Shown here piece after piece: positions 34,596 through 43,537 of a DNA stretch of 64,000 nt. Position 1 is the stretch's first letter; each line of letters begins with the position of its first letter. Under the pieces are notes generated by a model. The model was not told the DNA's origin, did not search any database, and saw only the letters and a list, made by a program, of their open reading frames with translations. The translations under genes were made by a program, and so were the position numbers. Source of the DNA: Murimonas intestini (GTDB taxonomy: Bacteria; Bacillota; Clostridia; Lachnospirales; Lachnospiraceae); NCBI RefSeq assembly GCF_024622195.1, contig NZ_JANKBI010000023.1, forward strand, positions 27,626-91,625. Direction: 5' to 3'.

Positions 34596-34650
34596 CTACA
34601 CACCTCCCTCCTTTATTTATTTCACTCCACATTTTGAGTCCATGTATGAC

Positions 34651-36084
34651 TCAAAATGACATGACTGCGGGTACCATCAATATGACCAGCACCAGAATAA
34701 GCATCAGCATCATGGGCAGCAATAGCTTTGTCCCTGCCTCCTCCCCCATCTTCTGCACCATCTGCCTGCGCTCCTCCAGCGCATTTATAGCCTCCGTTTC
34801 CAAAAACTCCCCCAGGCCCTTAGAACCTTTTTTCAGATGCTGGGCCAGCACTGCCCCCAGCTTCACATAGCATGTCTCCTGGCAGCGCCTGCCAAAGTTC
34901 TCATAAGCATCTGCCTCTGCCACGCCCCTCTGCATTTCTCTGCAGGAATACAGCATCTCTTCATAAACTGCCCGTTTATCTTTTCCTGCGCTGCTGCGGT
35001 ATTCAAAGGCTATTTTAGTAAATGCCTCCCTGATCGTAAGACCCGCCCCCAGCAGCATTGACATTTTAAAAAGCATCTGGGGATAATCAAGTATGAGCTG
35101 GCGTCTTCTAAGGCCCGCCCGTTTATGTATATCGCTGTCTTTTCTGAAATACATGCATACGGCTGCTAATAAGGAAAAAGCACATATCATCTGAGGCAGA
35201 GGAACCTTTTCCTCAACCCATGTAACATTTCTGCCTGATATCTCCCTTGGCAGGACCATGATATCCTCGTTTATCCCCTCCTGGTCCGCTTTTGCAACTG
35301 CCTCCTCCATATCCGCCAGGAACCGGCCCTTCTCATCCAGTTTGGGCGGATATATCCTGGCAAATGCCTTGTACTCCGCTTTCTGATCCTGGCAGGAAAG
35401 CTCGGCGGACAGATTTACCAGTTCTCCTTCCTGGGAAACTTCCCCTGTCACTGCACCTCCATCATCAATGATCCCAAAAGGAGTTACTGTCCAGTCCACT
35501 TCAACTGTGCCTTCCGCCGCTGTCTTTATAAGTTTAAGCCCTCCGCGGACCTCATCCAGGGAACTGTTCTCTCCCGGAAGCGATTCTTCTATTTCCTCCT
35601 CTGCCCGCAGAAATGCTTCTTTTATCTCCTCATCCGTCAGCTGCCTTGGGGTTACAGTAACAAAAATACTGTTTGTCTCCTTTTCCCCCTCCGCCACTGC
35701 CTTTAGCTCCTCCTCTGCCGGGCTCTGGCCAAATGCAGGCCTTTCAAGAGTATCTCTGACCTCATTGCCAGTATCCTGTACCGCTATGGCAGCAAATGCC
35801 GCCATTCCTGAACCTATAAACAATACAAGAAACACCGTCTCCAGCTTTCTGGCATAATACTGCTGTTCTGCTACATATCCCTCTTCCTGTTCCAGGGCCT
35901 TCAGGTCGTACCTTAATCTGTCTTTCCCCTGTCCCATTTTCTGCAGTCCTGTATGTCTGGCCGTCCAGACCCCCATTTTCCAGAATGGGAGAAGCATCTT
36001 TCTCTTCTCACCACCGGCGCTCTCACCTGCCGACACAAGGCCCAGAATACCCAGCAATGCAAAAATAATCAGACTCACCACCAT
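34651..36084 (-). CDS. TadC-like pilus inner-membrane platform protein with inserted exported domain
   Basis: A 477-residue protein. The C-terminal T2SSF domain is at about 325-440 (YPQMLFKMSMLLGAGLTIREAFTKIAFEY...), closing with a membrane segment. Unlike ordinary TadC (about 300), the N-terminal part has a membrane segment (about 82-103) followed by a roughly 200-residue acidic external domain (VTVTPRQLTDEEIKEAFL, VDWTVTPFGIIDDGGAV, ARIYPPKLDEKG). GAGGTG lies before the ATG. It is translated right after tadB (3-base gap). Confidence 0.82.
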   Translation of the reverse strand: MVVSLIIFALLGILGLVSAGESAGGEKRKMLLPFWKMGVWTARHTGLQKMGQGKDRLRYDLKALEQEEGYVAEQQYYARKLETVFLVLFIGSGMAAFAAIAVQDTGNEVRDTLERPAFGQSPAEEELKAVAEGEKETNSIFVTVTPRQLTDEEIKEAFLRAEEEIEESLPGENSSLDEVRGGLKLIKTAAEGTVEVDWTVTPFGIIDDGGAVTGEVSQEGELVNLSAELSCQDQKAEYKAFARIYPPKLDEKGRFLADMEEAVAKADQEGINEDIMVLPREISGRNVTWVEEKVPLPQMICAFSLLAAVCMYFRKDSDIHKRAGLRRRQLILDYPQMLFKMSMLLGAGLTIREAFTKIAFEYRSSAGKDKRAVYEEMLYSCREMQRGVAEADAYENFGRRCQETCYVKLGAVLAQHLKKGSKGLGEFLETEAINALEERRQMVQKMGEEAGTKLLLPMMLMLILVLVILMVPAVMSF

Positions 36085-36087
36085 ATG

Positions 36088-36825
36088 CTACACCTCTATA
36101 TTCACTATTTTTCTCCCCAAAAACCAGGCTGCCACGTATATCCCCAGGCAGATGCTCATGACGGCAGCCCCCATCTCATTGTGGTACAGGACATCTAAAA
36201 AGCCCGGTGATGCCACGCTCACATAGATCAGTATAAAAAACGGCACTGCGCTCATAATATTCTGCTCCATCTTCTTGGAAGCCAGGCATGTCCCTATCTC
36301 CAGCTGGGTTTCCTGCTTCTGTGTGATGGCTCCCACCGTATTTCGTATAATAGCCTGCATATCTCCGCCCGTTCTCTTGGATACCTTAAAAACCTGGGCA
36401 AAACTGATAATATCCTCTATGCCTGTTCTCTCTGCCAGATCACCCACCAACTGCTCTACCGGCCTGTTTAACTTGACCTGGGCTGCAATATTAGAAAACT
36501 CTGCAAAAATCATAGATTCTTTTCCATAAATTTTTGTGATTTCTTTTAAGCTTTCCTCAAATGCATTCTCTATTGCATACCCTGCTGATAATGCAGTAGA
36601 AACGCATTTCATTCCCGCCAGGAACTGGCTTTGAAATTCTGATGTCCTCTTTCTCTGGAATGTCTTCCTCCGTTCTTTTAAAAACCACAGTACCCCCGGT
36701 GAAAATAAAATAAACGCATAAAAGGATCTGTAAAAAAGGTAGCTCACCACTCCATCCAGAATTGTATACAGCAGTATCTGAATCCCCAGCTCCTTCTTTG
36801 TAAATTTGTATACTGAATAATCCAT
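36088..36825 (-). CDS. TadB-like pilus inner-membrane platform protein
   Basis: A 245-residue T2SSF protein: FLAGMKCVSTALSAGYAIENAFEESLKEI and VSKRTGGDMQAIIRNTVGAITQKQE (about 130-160) are the family marks, with membrane segments near 20-45, 190-210 and 218-238. With TadC it forms the membrane platform driven by TadA. GGAGATAAAGG precedes the ATG, 18 bases after tadA. Confidence 0.88.
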   Translation of the reverse strand: MDYSVYKFTKKELGIQILLYTILDGVVSYLFYRSFYAFILFSPGVLWFLKERRKTFQRKRTSEFQSQFLAGMKCVSTALSAGYAIENAFEESLKEITKIYGKESMIFAEFSNIAAQVKLNRPVEQLVGDLAERTGIEDIISFAQVFKVSKRTGGDMQAIIRNTVGAITQKQETQLEIGTCLASKKMEQNIMSAVPFFILIYVSVASPGFLDVLYHNEMGAAVMSICLGIYVAAWFLGRKIVNIEV

Positions 36826-36843
36826 CCTTTATCTCCTGCCCTG

Positions 36844-38097
36844 TTATTCCCGTCCGTCCTCCGCCGCCGGACTTCTGATGCCGGCCTGCTGCAGTTTTCT
36901 TATATGCAGCAGCGGCTCCCTCCTGTGCAGTCTTCCTTTCACCTTTCCATCACTCGTTTCACCCTCCTCAATAAATTCGTACAGCTGCCTTGTCCCTATC
37001 TCCCCTGTCTGTATGCTGTATTCAGTAATCTCCAATATTTCCAGCACCTTTCTGCTCCTGTCCCTCAGACGTCCCAGGTGGACCATAATATCCAGCCCTG
37101 ATGCGATCTGTCTTCTTATTGCTGTCACCGGCAGGTCCATTCCCATGAGCACCATAGTCTCCAGCCTGGATAGCATGTCCTTCGGGCTGTTTCCATGTCC
37201 AGTGCTGAGAGAGCCATCATGGCCTGTATTGAGCGCCTGAAGCATATCTATAGCTTCACTCCCTCTGACCTCCCCGACTATGATCCTGTCCGGACGCATA
37301 CGCAGGCTTGCCTTGATCAGATCCCTGATGGTTATATTATTTCCTCCCCAGGCTCCACGCCTGGATTCCAGACGGACCAGATTTTCCACCCCCTGTATCT
37401 GCAGCTCAGCATTATCTTCTATCGTGATCACGCGCTCATCCTTAGGAATATAGTCTGAAAGCACATTTAAAAAGGTTGTCTTGCCTGATCCTGTCCCCCC
37501 GCTTATAAATATGTTGTACCCTGCCCTCACCAGATCTCTCAGAAATGCTGACGCCTCCTCCGTTATAGACCCCCACTTAATCAGCTGCTCCATACGCACA
37601 GGCTTATCGGGAAACCTTCTGATGGTTATGATCGGTCCGTTTAATGCCGCCGGCCTTAACACCACATTTACCCTTGCACCGTTTTCCAGCCTGGCATCCA
37701 CGATAGGCTCTGCCTCATTTACTACCCTGTTGCATTTTGCCACTATCTGCTGTACCATATCCTCCAGCTTCTCAGGGCCCGTAAAGCTCTTGTCCCACTT
37801 TCTCAGCTGTCCTGCCCGTTCAAGAAAGATTGCCTCAGTGCCATTCACCATGATCTCTGTGATAGTATTGTCATCAAGAAGCTCCTGTAGAATGTCCAGT
37901 TTCCTGACTGCATTAAAAAGCTCCCGTCTGAGTTCCCGCCTGAGCGTCAGGCCCAGATATTCCTCCCTGGACAATTCCATTATCAGTTCATCTATCTGCT
38001 CATAAATCTCCTCATCGTCCACCTCCTGATTTCTCTCCAGCCTTTCCTGTAGCTGCTTATGAAGGCGTTCTTTCAGCATCTGCAATTTATTTTCCAT
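36844..38097 (-). CDS. tadA: TadA/CpaF secretion ATPase
   Basis: The motor ATPase for Tad pilus assembly, 417 residues. An N-terminal helical domain is followed by the type II/IV secretion ATPase core: Walker A ISGGTGSGKTTFLN (about 195-208), Asp box TIEDNAELQ, MRPDRIIVGEVRGSEA (Walker B) and TGHDGSLSTGHGNS (His box). It overlaps tadZ by 11 bases. The start is ATG with GGAG upstream. Confidence 0.93.
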   Translation of the reverse strand: MENKLQMLKERLHKQLQERLERNQEVDDEEIYEQIDELIMELSREEYLGLTLRRELRRELFNAVRKLDILQELLDDNTITEIMVNGTEAIFLERAGQLRKWDKSFTGPEKLEDMVQQIVAKCNRVVNEAEPIVDARLENGARVNVVLRPAALNGPIITIRRFPDKPVRMEQLIKWGSITEEASAFLRDLVRAGYNIFISGGTGSGKTTFLNVLSDYIPKDERVITIEDNAELQIQGVENLVRLESRRGAWGGNNITIRDLIKASLRMRPDRIIVGEVRGSEAIDMLQALNTGHDGSLSTGHGNSPKDMLSRLETMVLMGMDLPVTAIRRQIASGLDIMVHLGRLRDRSRKVLEILEITEYSIQTGEIGTRQLYEFIEEGETSDGKVKGRLHRREPLLHIRKLQQAGIRSPAAEDGRE

Positions 38098-39112
38098 ATG
38101 GTCCGCTCCGTTCCTCCTTCACCAGCTTTCTCACATAATCACCCAGTTCCCCCCACAGCAGCTGTTCCAGATAATCTCCCCTTTCTCCAAAGCTGCTGTG
38201 GAAAGGCAGCTTCAGCTTACGCGTCTTCTCCATGATGTCCTCATAATCCCACCGCCTTAGCAGTTTTTCATACTGAGCCAGCTTTGAAGCAGACACATGG
38301 TCTTCCCTCACAGGCATATATATCCTTCCGCATCTTCTGAGCAGCTCAAAAGCCCCCTCCACATGCTCATCCAGGTCCAGGATGATGGTATTGTATGTAC
38401 TGAACTGTACGACCTCATCTAAAAGCCCCTCCCAGTCCTTCTGCGTCACATCCCTGATATCATAGGGAGACAGGGCCGGAGGAAGAAAGTCCAGGTTGTG
38501 GAAGGTCTGCACAATGCTGTTGAGCTTATAGATGACATTCCCATTTCCCTCCTTTACAAAATACATCAGGTCTGTGATATCAGTGTCAAATTCCTTTCCC
38601 AGCAGCTCCTCCATGCCGGAGTATGCCTCCAGATTGATATACAGCACAGTCCTCCCCTGTGCAAGCACCTGCCCCAGTGTAAGTGCAAAGGATGTCTTCA
38701 GAGTCCTTCTGACGGGAGAGTAGACCCCGATCAGTTCCACATCCTTTTTCATCACTGCCAGGGGGTCTGCCGCTGCTTCCTGCCTGGAATAGTATCCCAT
38801 CACCTCTGCTATAAGGCTGTCTGAAGACTGATACTTATAGACAGCCGGATACTCTGCCAGCTCCTCAATAATCTCCCCCTCTGATAAGATCATGATTTTC
38901 CGTATATTCATATCCTTTACTTCCGGACACATGGCCTTGGCAGCTATGAGCAGGATCCATATCTCATGCTGGCTGGCATACAGGCCCAGGCTCTTTATAT
39001 TTGTGAATGCCTGCATCTCAAACGGCATGCCAGGTTTTCCGTTGCTCCTCTCCATCAGATGATAGGCATAGGCTGCCTCCAGATCACAGACGGCAAATAT
39101 AGGTTTCTTCAT
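38087..39112 (-). CDS. TadZ/CpaE-like localisation protein
   Basis: A 341-residue protein with an N-terminal receiver-like half (KKPIFAVCDLEAAYAYHLM) and a MinD/ParA-like C-terminal half. Its P-loop is degenerate (VYSPVRRTLKTSFALTLG keeps KTS but not the full GKGG). Later motifs are TVLYINLEAYSGMEEL and YNTIILDLDEHVEG. TadZ/CpaE proteins place the Tad apparatus in the cell. ATP binding may be weak here. GGAGG precedes the ATG. Confidence 0.78.
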   Translation of the reverse strand: MKKPIFAVCDLEAAYAYHLMERSNGKPGMPFEMQAFTNIKSLGLYASQHEIWILLIAAKAMCPEVKDMNIRKIMILSEGEIIEELAEYPAVYKYQSSDSLIAEVMGYYSRQEAAADPLAVMKKDVELIGVYSPVRRTLKTSFALTLGQVLAQGRTVLYINLEAYSGMEELLGKEFDTDITDLMYFVKEGNGNVIYKLNSIVQTFHNLDFLPPALSPYDIRDVTQKDWEGLLDEVVQFSTYNTIILDLDEHVEGAFELLRRCGRIYMPVREDHVSASKLAQYEKLLRRWDYEDIMEKTRKLKLPFHSSFGERGDYLEQLLWGELGDYVRKLVKEERSGPYGK

Positions 39113-39625
39113 CTAATAAATACCTCCTATTGCAAACAATACACTGATGAGTACAGGTACTGAAAAATAAAACTCTCCATCCCTGTCTTCCTTTTTCCTG
39201 TAAGGCTCCCATCCATGCCTGTCCGCCATTCTCTCTAAATAACATTTCAAATATCCCAGCCTCTTTAACAGATTACCTCTTTTTATAACCATGACCGCTG
39301 CCATCCCCCCTCCTATCAGCAGTGAATAAAACATGCACCAGAATATCCCCGGTATTCCAAGTATGCTGCCAAGTGAGCAGAACAATTTAATGTCCCCCGC
39401 GCCGATCATACGGAAGTAATATAAAGGCCACATCAGCACAACAGGAGCTGTCAGTCCTCCCAGGAACCACAGTATACCGCAGACGCCCTGGTCCATGACC
39501 TGACAGACAGCTCCCAGGAAGAATCCCGTCAGTATGAGCTCATTGTAGATTTTTCCTTTTGAGACATCCGAGATCACAGCGCTGCACGCCACAAACAGCA
39601 GGCATACCTTCTGTAAATATTGCAT
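39113..39625 (-). CDS. Prepilin peptidase, A24 family (TadV/CpaA-like)
   Basis: The first gene of the Tad operon. A 170-residue membrane aspartic protease with catalytic Asp in VISDVSKGKIYN (about 20) and MIGAGDIKLF (about 77). The C-terminal tail is basic. It would cleave the Flp pilin and pseudopilins. GGAGGGG precedes the ATG. A second A24 gene (31397-31852) lies near the end of the same operon. Confidence 0.88.
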   Translation of the reverse strand: MQYLQKVCLLFVACSAVISDVSKGKIYNELILTGFFLGAVCQVMDQGVCGILWFLGGLTAPVVLMWPLYYFRMIGAGDIKLFCSLGSILGIPGIFWCMFYSLLIGGGMAAVMVIKRGNLLKRLGYLKCYLERMADRHGWEPYRKKEDRDGEFYFSVPVLISVLFAIGGIY

Positions 39626-39691
39626 AGACTTACCCCTCCTGACCTCATGTCAGTGGGGGATATATTCCCGCCACTGCCGTTAAGCTTGTTT

Positions 39692-39787
39692 TTGGCGATT
39701 CATCCCTACACCTGCCAAGGTGGGGGATTCCTCACTTATTTCGTTAATTAAACTAATTTCTTGGGATAACACAGGCAGAAACGCCAA
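39692..39787 (-). other. Structured element in the Tad operon leader (possible solo IS200/IS605-type end)
   Basis: On the transcript TTGGCG and CGCCAA close a 96-base element. Inside, CTGCC can pair with GGCAG and ATCCC with GGGAT in crossing order, that is a pseudoknot, while CACCT-TGGC-AGGTG forms a competing local hairpin. The string GAATCCCCCACCT...AGGGATGAATCGCC resembles the right ends of IS200/IS605 elements, whose ends encode omega-RNA scaffolds, but no transposase or TnpB gene is present. It could be a remnant end or a cis-regulatory RNA. Confidence 0.4.
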
Positions 39788-39813
39788 TAGAATTTGTTTT
39801 GTAAGATGCTGCT

Positions 39814-39842
39814 ATTATATCATCCCCTTGCAGGGATTTCAA
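39814..39842 (-). promoter_or_regulatory. Promoter of the Tad pilus operon
   Basis: TTGAAA, 17 bases, TATAAT on the minus strand. The transcript would begin near 39807, giving a leader of about 180 bases. The leader also contains CAGTGG-C-GGG/CCC-CCACTG, a hairpin near the ribosome site. Confidence 0.8.
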
Positions 39843-39941
39843 TATGTTTTTGATACTTTATATTATTTTTAGATACATATCATAAACTATATGTTGTATA
39901 CTAATTCTCGCGAGCAACTTACCCGGCAGACACGCCAGTGC

Positions 39942-40084
39942 GTTACTGTTCACTCCGTGACCAGTAACACGCTCCGCGATGCACAGAAACGGCAAAATTC
40001 GCCGTTTCGCGCTGCAGTCCTCGGGATTTTCGTGCAAGATACGCACGAAAACACCTCGCGGGACGGTGACGTGTGAACAGTAAC
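39942..40084 (+). mobile_element. 143-bp miniature inverted-repeat element (copy A)
   Basis: Terminal inverted repeats of about 20 bp start GTTACTGTTCAC. Internal hairpins include AAACGGC...GCCGTTT and TTTTCGTGC...GCACGAAAA. Exact 8-bp duplications GCCAGTGC flank it (39934-39941 and 40085-40092). There is no coding frame. A second copy of identical length, about 93 percent alike, lies inverted at 45055-45197. The flanks resemble the decayed repeat seen near 25750, so it seems to have inserted into an older repeat. Confidence 0.85.
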
Positions 40085-40092
40085 GCCAGTGC

Positions 40093-40277
40093 AGCCATCA
40101 GCCAGGTAAGTCAATATGCTGATTTCATTTTAATCCGAATTGTGTTACTATCTACATAGACACCGGATCACACTGCAATCCGGATATAGACATCAAGTCT
40201 AAGCCCCCCGCGGCAGGTCTGCACTCCGTTTCGGCCGCTGCCTACGGGAATCAATTATCAGAAAGGACAGAAATCAG
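40093..40277 (+). promoter_or_regulatory. Leader region of the tyrosine phosphatase gene
   Basis: A weak promoter (TTTCAT-17-TACTAT, about 40124-40152) is followed by hairpins CCGGAT/ATCCGG and GGCAG/CTGCC, and the ribosome site AGAAAGGA. I recognise no known riboswitch. Confidence 0.35.
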
Positions 40278-41093
40278 ATGATTACTTTTAACAAGATCGC
40301 CCTCTCGGGAGCCCCTAATGCGAGAGATCTGGGAGGATACGAAACTACAGACGGACGGCGTATAAAACCGAAAAGGCTTCTTAGGAGCGGTGAGCTTTCT
40401 CGCACCACTGAAGAAGACCGCAGAATACTCACAGAGGAGTATAACCTTAAAACTGTCATAGACTTCAGGACAGATACGGAGCGCCTGGATAAGCCTGAAA
40501 TCGGAATTCCGGGAGTAGAATTTATCCATCTGCCAATCATTGATGAGAGCACACTTGGCATTACAAGAGAAAAACCTGCAGAGCGTGAGATGTTTGGCGA
40601 CCTGTTCGGAGAACTTGCCAAAAAGAACCAGTCCCCTGAAGAATATATGGCATCTGTCTATCAGTCTATCTGTACTACAGATTTTTCCCTGAAGCAGTAC
40701 GGCAGATTCTTTGAAATCCTGCTGAATCAGACAGACGGGGCTGTATTGTGGCACTGCAGCGCAGGCAAGGACCGGGTGGGCCTGGGTACGGCGCTCCTGT
40801 TCCTGGCTCTTGATGTTCCCCAAGAAATCATCATTGAAGATTATCTGTTTACAGGGACCTGCCTGCAGGCTGAGATTGATGCTGCAGCCTCTCTTTTGGC
40901 TCCCAGGATGCCGGATGTTGATACTGCCAGTCTGGTACAATGCCTTCTGGGTGTCAGACGAAGCTATATAGATACCCTCTTTGATACTATTTCCCGCACA
41001 GAAAAACCTGTTTCTGAATTTCTCCGGGATACTGTAAATCTGGATAAGCAAAAGATCCTTGACCTGAAAAAACTTTATCTTGAAAACAAATAA
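40278..41093 (+). CDS. Tyrosine/lipid phosphatase (Y_phosphatase3 family)
   Basis: A 271-residue cysteine phosphatase. The N-terminus NARDLGGYETTDGRRIKPKRLLRSGEL is typical of the family. The signature loop is HCSAGKDR (159-166, nucleophile Cys160, Arg166). Family members act on phosphotyrosine, phosphoinositides or small phosphates. The target is unknown. AGAAAGGA precedes the ATG. It stands alone on the + strand between the Tad operon and bofA. Confidence 0.92.
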   Translation: MITFNKIALSGAPNARDLGGYETTDGRRIKPKRLLRSGELSRTTEEDRRILTEEYNLKTVIDFRTDTERLDKPEIGIPGVEFIHLPIIDESTLGITREKPAEREMFGDLFGELAKKNQSPEEYMASVYQSICTTDFSLKQYGRFFEILLNQTDGAVLWHCSAGKDRVGLGTALLFLALDVPQEIIIEDYLFTGTCLQAEIDAAASLLAPRMPDVDTASLVQCLLGVRRSYIDTLFDTISRTEKPVSEFLRDTVNLDKQKILDLKKLYLENK

Positions 41094-41150
41094 GATATGC
41101 CTAGTACTACATCCAGCAAATACTTTTATGGTATACTGGCGGAAATAGCC

Positions 41151-41182
41151 GGGGCTGCTGCATTATCTGCAGCAGCCCCTTT
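41151..41182 (+). terminator. Terminator after the phosphatase gene
   Basis: A 12-bp perfect stem GGGGCTGCTGCA / TGCAGCAGCCCC with loop TTATC, then TTTA. The T run is short, but the stem is strong and may also slow the convergent bofA transcript. Confidence 0.65.
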
Positions 41183-41411
41183 ATAAGTACTTACATCCAG
41201 CAATCCCGTACAGCATCACAACTCCCGGCACCCCTAAAGTGCTCACCGCTGCCACACTGAAAGGATTTAAGCCCACAGTGATGTCGATCCGGGCCTTTTG
41301 GAAGCATGTGTTCAGCACCATGATAAGCGCGATCCCCAGCGCCATGCGGACTAATATCCGCATCAGCAGCGGCTGGCTCTGTTCCTCCTCCTGGTCTTTT
41401 TTTCCGTCCAT
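41181..41411 (-). CDS. bofA: Pro-sigma-K processing inhibitor BofA-like
   Basis: A 76-residue membrane protein. The family block is GLNPFSVAAVSTLGVPGVVMLYGI at the C-terminus, matching BofA (PF07441), with an earlier membrane segment ILVRMALGIALIMVLN. BofA holds the SpoIVFB protease inactive in the outer forespore membrane until the sigma-K checkpoint. I prefer the ATG at 41411 (AGGA 8 bases upstream) to a GTG two codons earlier. It is downstream of glgB on the same strand. Confidence 0.8.
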   Translation of the reverse strand: MDGKKDQEEEQSQPLLMRILVRMALGIALIMVLNTCFQKARIDITVGLNPFSVAAVSTLGVPGVVMLYGIAGCKYL

Positions 41412-41462
41412 AGGCACATCCTGTCCACACTTTTATTCTATCCTATGTCTCATATAACCCGG

Positions 41463-43460
41463 CTAGAACTTAAATACTGCTGCCCCATACGAAGGAAGCG
41501 GATATGCAAAGGAAAAAGGCTTCCCGTCACATTCACTTTTGACTGCCTTATATATCTCCTCCTTTGGCTGTCCCGATCCGCCGTATCTGCTCTCATCACT
41601 GTTCAAAATGAGCCTGTACTGCTTCCTTCTCGGTACTCCCACCCTGTAATCCGGCCTTTCCACCGGAGTAAAGTTTATAACAAAAAGCAGGTTATTCTTC
41701 CCATCTTTAGAATGCCTGATAAAGCTGAAAATGCTCCTGGAATTGTCATCTGCGTTCACCCACTCAAATCCCTCAGGATAAATGTCAGCATCATACAGGG
41801 CTTTATTTTTCTTATAAATCAGAAGAAGGTCCCGCATAAACTGCTGCAGCTGCTGATGCTTTTCTTCCCCCAGAAGGTACCAGTCAAGCTCTCTGGCCTC
41901 GCTCCACTCCTGAAACTGCCCGAAATCCTGGCCCATGAATAAAAGCTTCTTGCCCGGATGTCCCATCATATAAGAATATCCTGCTTTCAGATTTGCAAAT
42001 TTATCATCATATGTGCCAGGCATTTTATTGATCATAGAGCATTTAAGATGCACCACCTCATCATGTGAAAGTACCAGAATATACTTCTCCGCATAGGCAT
42101 AGCTCATTGAAAATGTCATTTTGTTGTGGTTAAACTGCCTGAAATAAGGATCCAGCTTCATATATTCCAGGAAATCATGCATCCAGCCCATATTCCACTT
42201 CATGGAAAATCCCAGGCCTTCCTCCTCCGGCTTCCCTGTCACCTTAGGCCACGCCGTAGATTCCTCGGCGATCATCATAGTCCCATGGTTGCGCCCCAAT
42301 ACGACACTGTTAAGATGCTTGAAGAATTCGATAGCCTCAAGATTCTTATTGCCTCCGTATTTATTAGGTATCCACTGTCCGTTTTCCCGTCCGTAATCCA
42401 GATACAGTATCGACGCCACAGCATCCACCCTCAGCCCGTCCACATGATATTGTTCAATCCAGAACAATGCGTTAGATATGAGGAAATTCTTAACCTGTGG
42501 TTTCCCAAAGTCAAACACCTTCGTCCCCCAGTCAGGGTGCTCCCCCTTCCTGGGATCTGCATATTCATAGAGGCAGGTGCCGTCAAACTCTGCCAGCCCC
42601 TGGGCATCCTTTGGAAAATGCGCCGGGACCCAGTCCAGAATGACCCCGATCTTATTTTTGTGCAGATAATTAACCAGGTACATAAAATCTGAGGGAGAGC
42701 CATGCCTTGAGGTTGGTGCAAAATATCCCGTCACCTGATATCCCCAGGAACCGTCAAAGGGATGCTCTGCTATTCCCATCAGTTCTACGTGAGTGTAGCC
42801 CATATCCTTCACATAGTCCACAAGCGCATGTGCAAATTCCTTGTAATTATAATATCCGTCTTCATTACCCGGTCCTGCCGGATGCTTTTTCCATGAACCG
42901 GGATGTACCTCATAGATTGAGACAGGTATCTCATCTGTGTTCTGTGACGCCCTCTTTTCCATCCAGGCCGCATCACTCCATTTAAATTTTGTCAGGTCAG
43001 CAACCCTTGAAGCTGTACCCGGACGCATCTCTGCATAATTTGCATATGGGTCCGCCTTATACAGGCCTCTGTGGTCCTTAGTTGTTATGTAATATTTATA
43101 AAGGTCACCCGCCTTTGCCCCCGGCACGAATAATTCATAAATTCCTGACGGCCCGGCCTTCTCCATAGGCAGGCTGCTCTCATCCCATCCATTGAATTCT
43201 CCGATCACGTGGACTTCCTCCGCATTCGGAGCCCAGACGGCGAAAAATACGCCGTCCTTTCCCTTACTTTTAACTGGGTGTGCACCCAGCTTTTTATAGA
43301 GGTCATAATGTGTGGCCTGACCGAAAAGATACTGGTCTAATTCTCCTATCCGGAATGGCTCCTGTGCTTTTTTTCTCTGATTTCCCGCTTTTTTTGTTCC
43401 CGCTGATTTAGCCGATGCTGTCTTTCCCTTTGGATTCTGTGAGTTCTGCTTTTTTTCCAT
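41463..43460 (-). CDS. glgB: 1,4-alpha-glucan branching enzyme GlgB
   Basis: A 665-residue GH13 enzyme that moves alpha-1,4 chains to alpha-1,6 positions in glycogen. A lysine-rich N-terminal tail of about 40 residues precedes the CBM48 domain (VFFAVWAPNAEEVHVIGEFNGWD) and the barrel: DWVPAHF, nucleophile Asp in DGLRVDAVAS, Glu in MMIAEEST, LSHDEVVH. The C-terminal beta domain ends YPLPSYGAAVFKF. GGAG precedes the ATG. No other glycogen genes follow, but an alpha-amylase family gene lies just upstream, separated by a repeat element. Confidence 0.94.
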   Translation of the reverse strand: MEKKQNSQNPKGKTASAKSAGTKKAGNQRKKAQEPFRIGELDQYLFGQATHYDLYKKLGAHPVKSKGKDGVFFAVWAPNAEEVHVIGEFNGWDESSLPMEKAGPSGIYELFVPGAKAGDLYKYYITTKDHRGLYKADPYANYAEMRPGTASRVADLTKFKWSDAAWMEKRASQNTDEIPVSIYEVHPGSWKKHPAGPGNEDGYYNYKEFAHALVDYVKDMGYTHVELMGIAEHPFDGSWGYQVTGYFAPTSRHGSPSDFMYLVNYLHKNKIGVILDWVPAHFPKDAQGLAEFDGTCLYEYADPRKGEHPDWGTKVFDFGKPQVKNFLISNALFWIEQYHVDGLRVDAVASILYLDYGRENGQWIPNKYGGNKNLEAIEFFKHLNSVVLGRNHGTMMIAEESTAWPKVTGKPEEEGLGFSMKWNMGWMHDFLEYMKLDPYFRQFNHNKMTFSMSYAYAEKYILVLSHDEVVHLKCSMINKMPGTYDDKFANLKAGYSYMMGHPGKKLLFMGQDFGQFQEWSEARELDWYLLGEEKHQQLQQFMRDLLLIYKKNKALYDADIYPEGFEWVNADDNSRSIFSFIRHSKDGKNNLLFVINFTPVERPDYRVGVPRRKQYRLILNSDESRYGGSGQPKEEIYKAVKSECDGKPFSFAYPLPSYGAAVFKF

Positions 43461-43537
43461 AAGACTTCTCCTGCCTTTTCTTTCTACTTATATACTCTGC
43501 CCTTATTCAGGCTGTATCTCTCTGCAATTCTGATTTA

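Noticed and set aside
39626..39812. c-di-GMP riboswitch in the Tad leader
   Set aside because: I looked for the class I and class II conserved cores because of the pilus context and found neither.
41191..41430. Alternative frame over bofA (79 residues)
   Set aside because: The other frame gives a clear BofA signature, while this one is a Gly/Arg/His-rich shadow.
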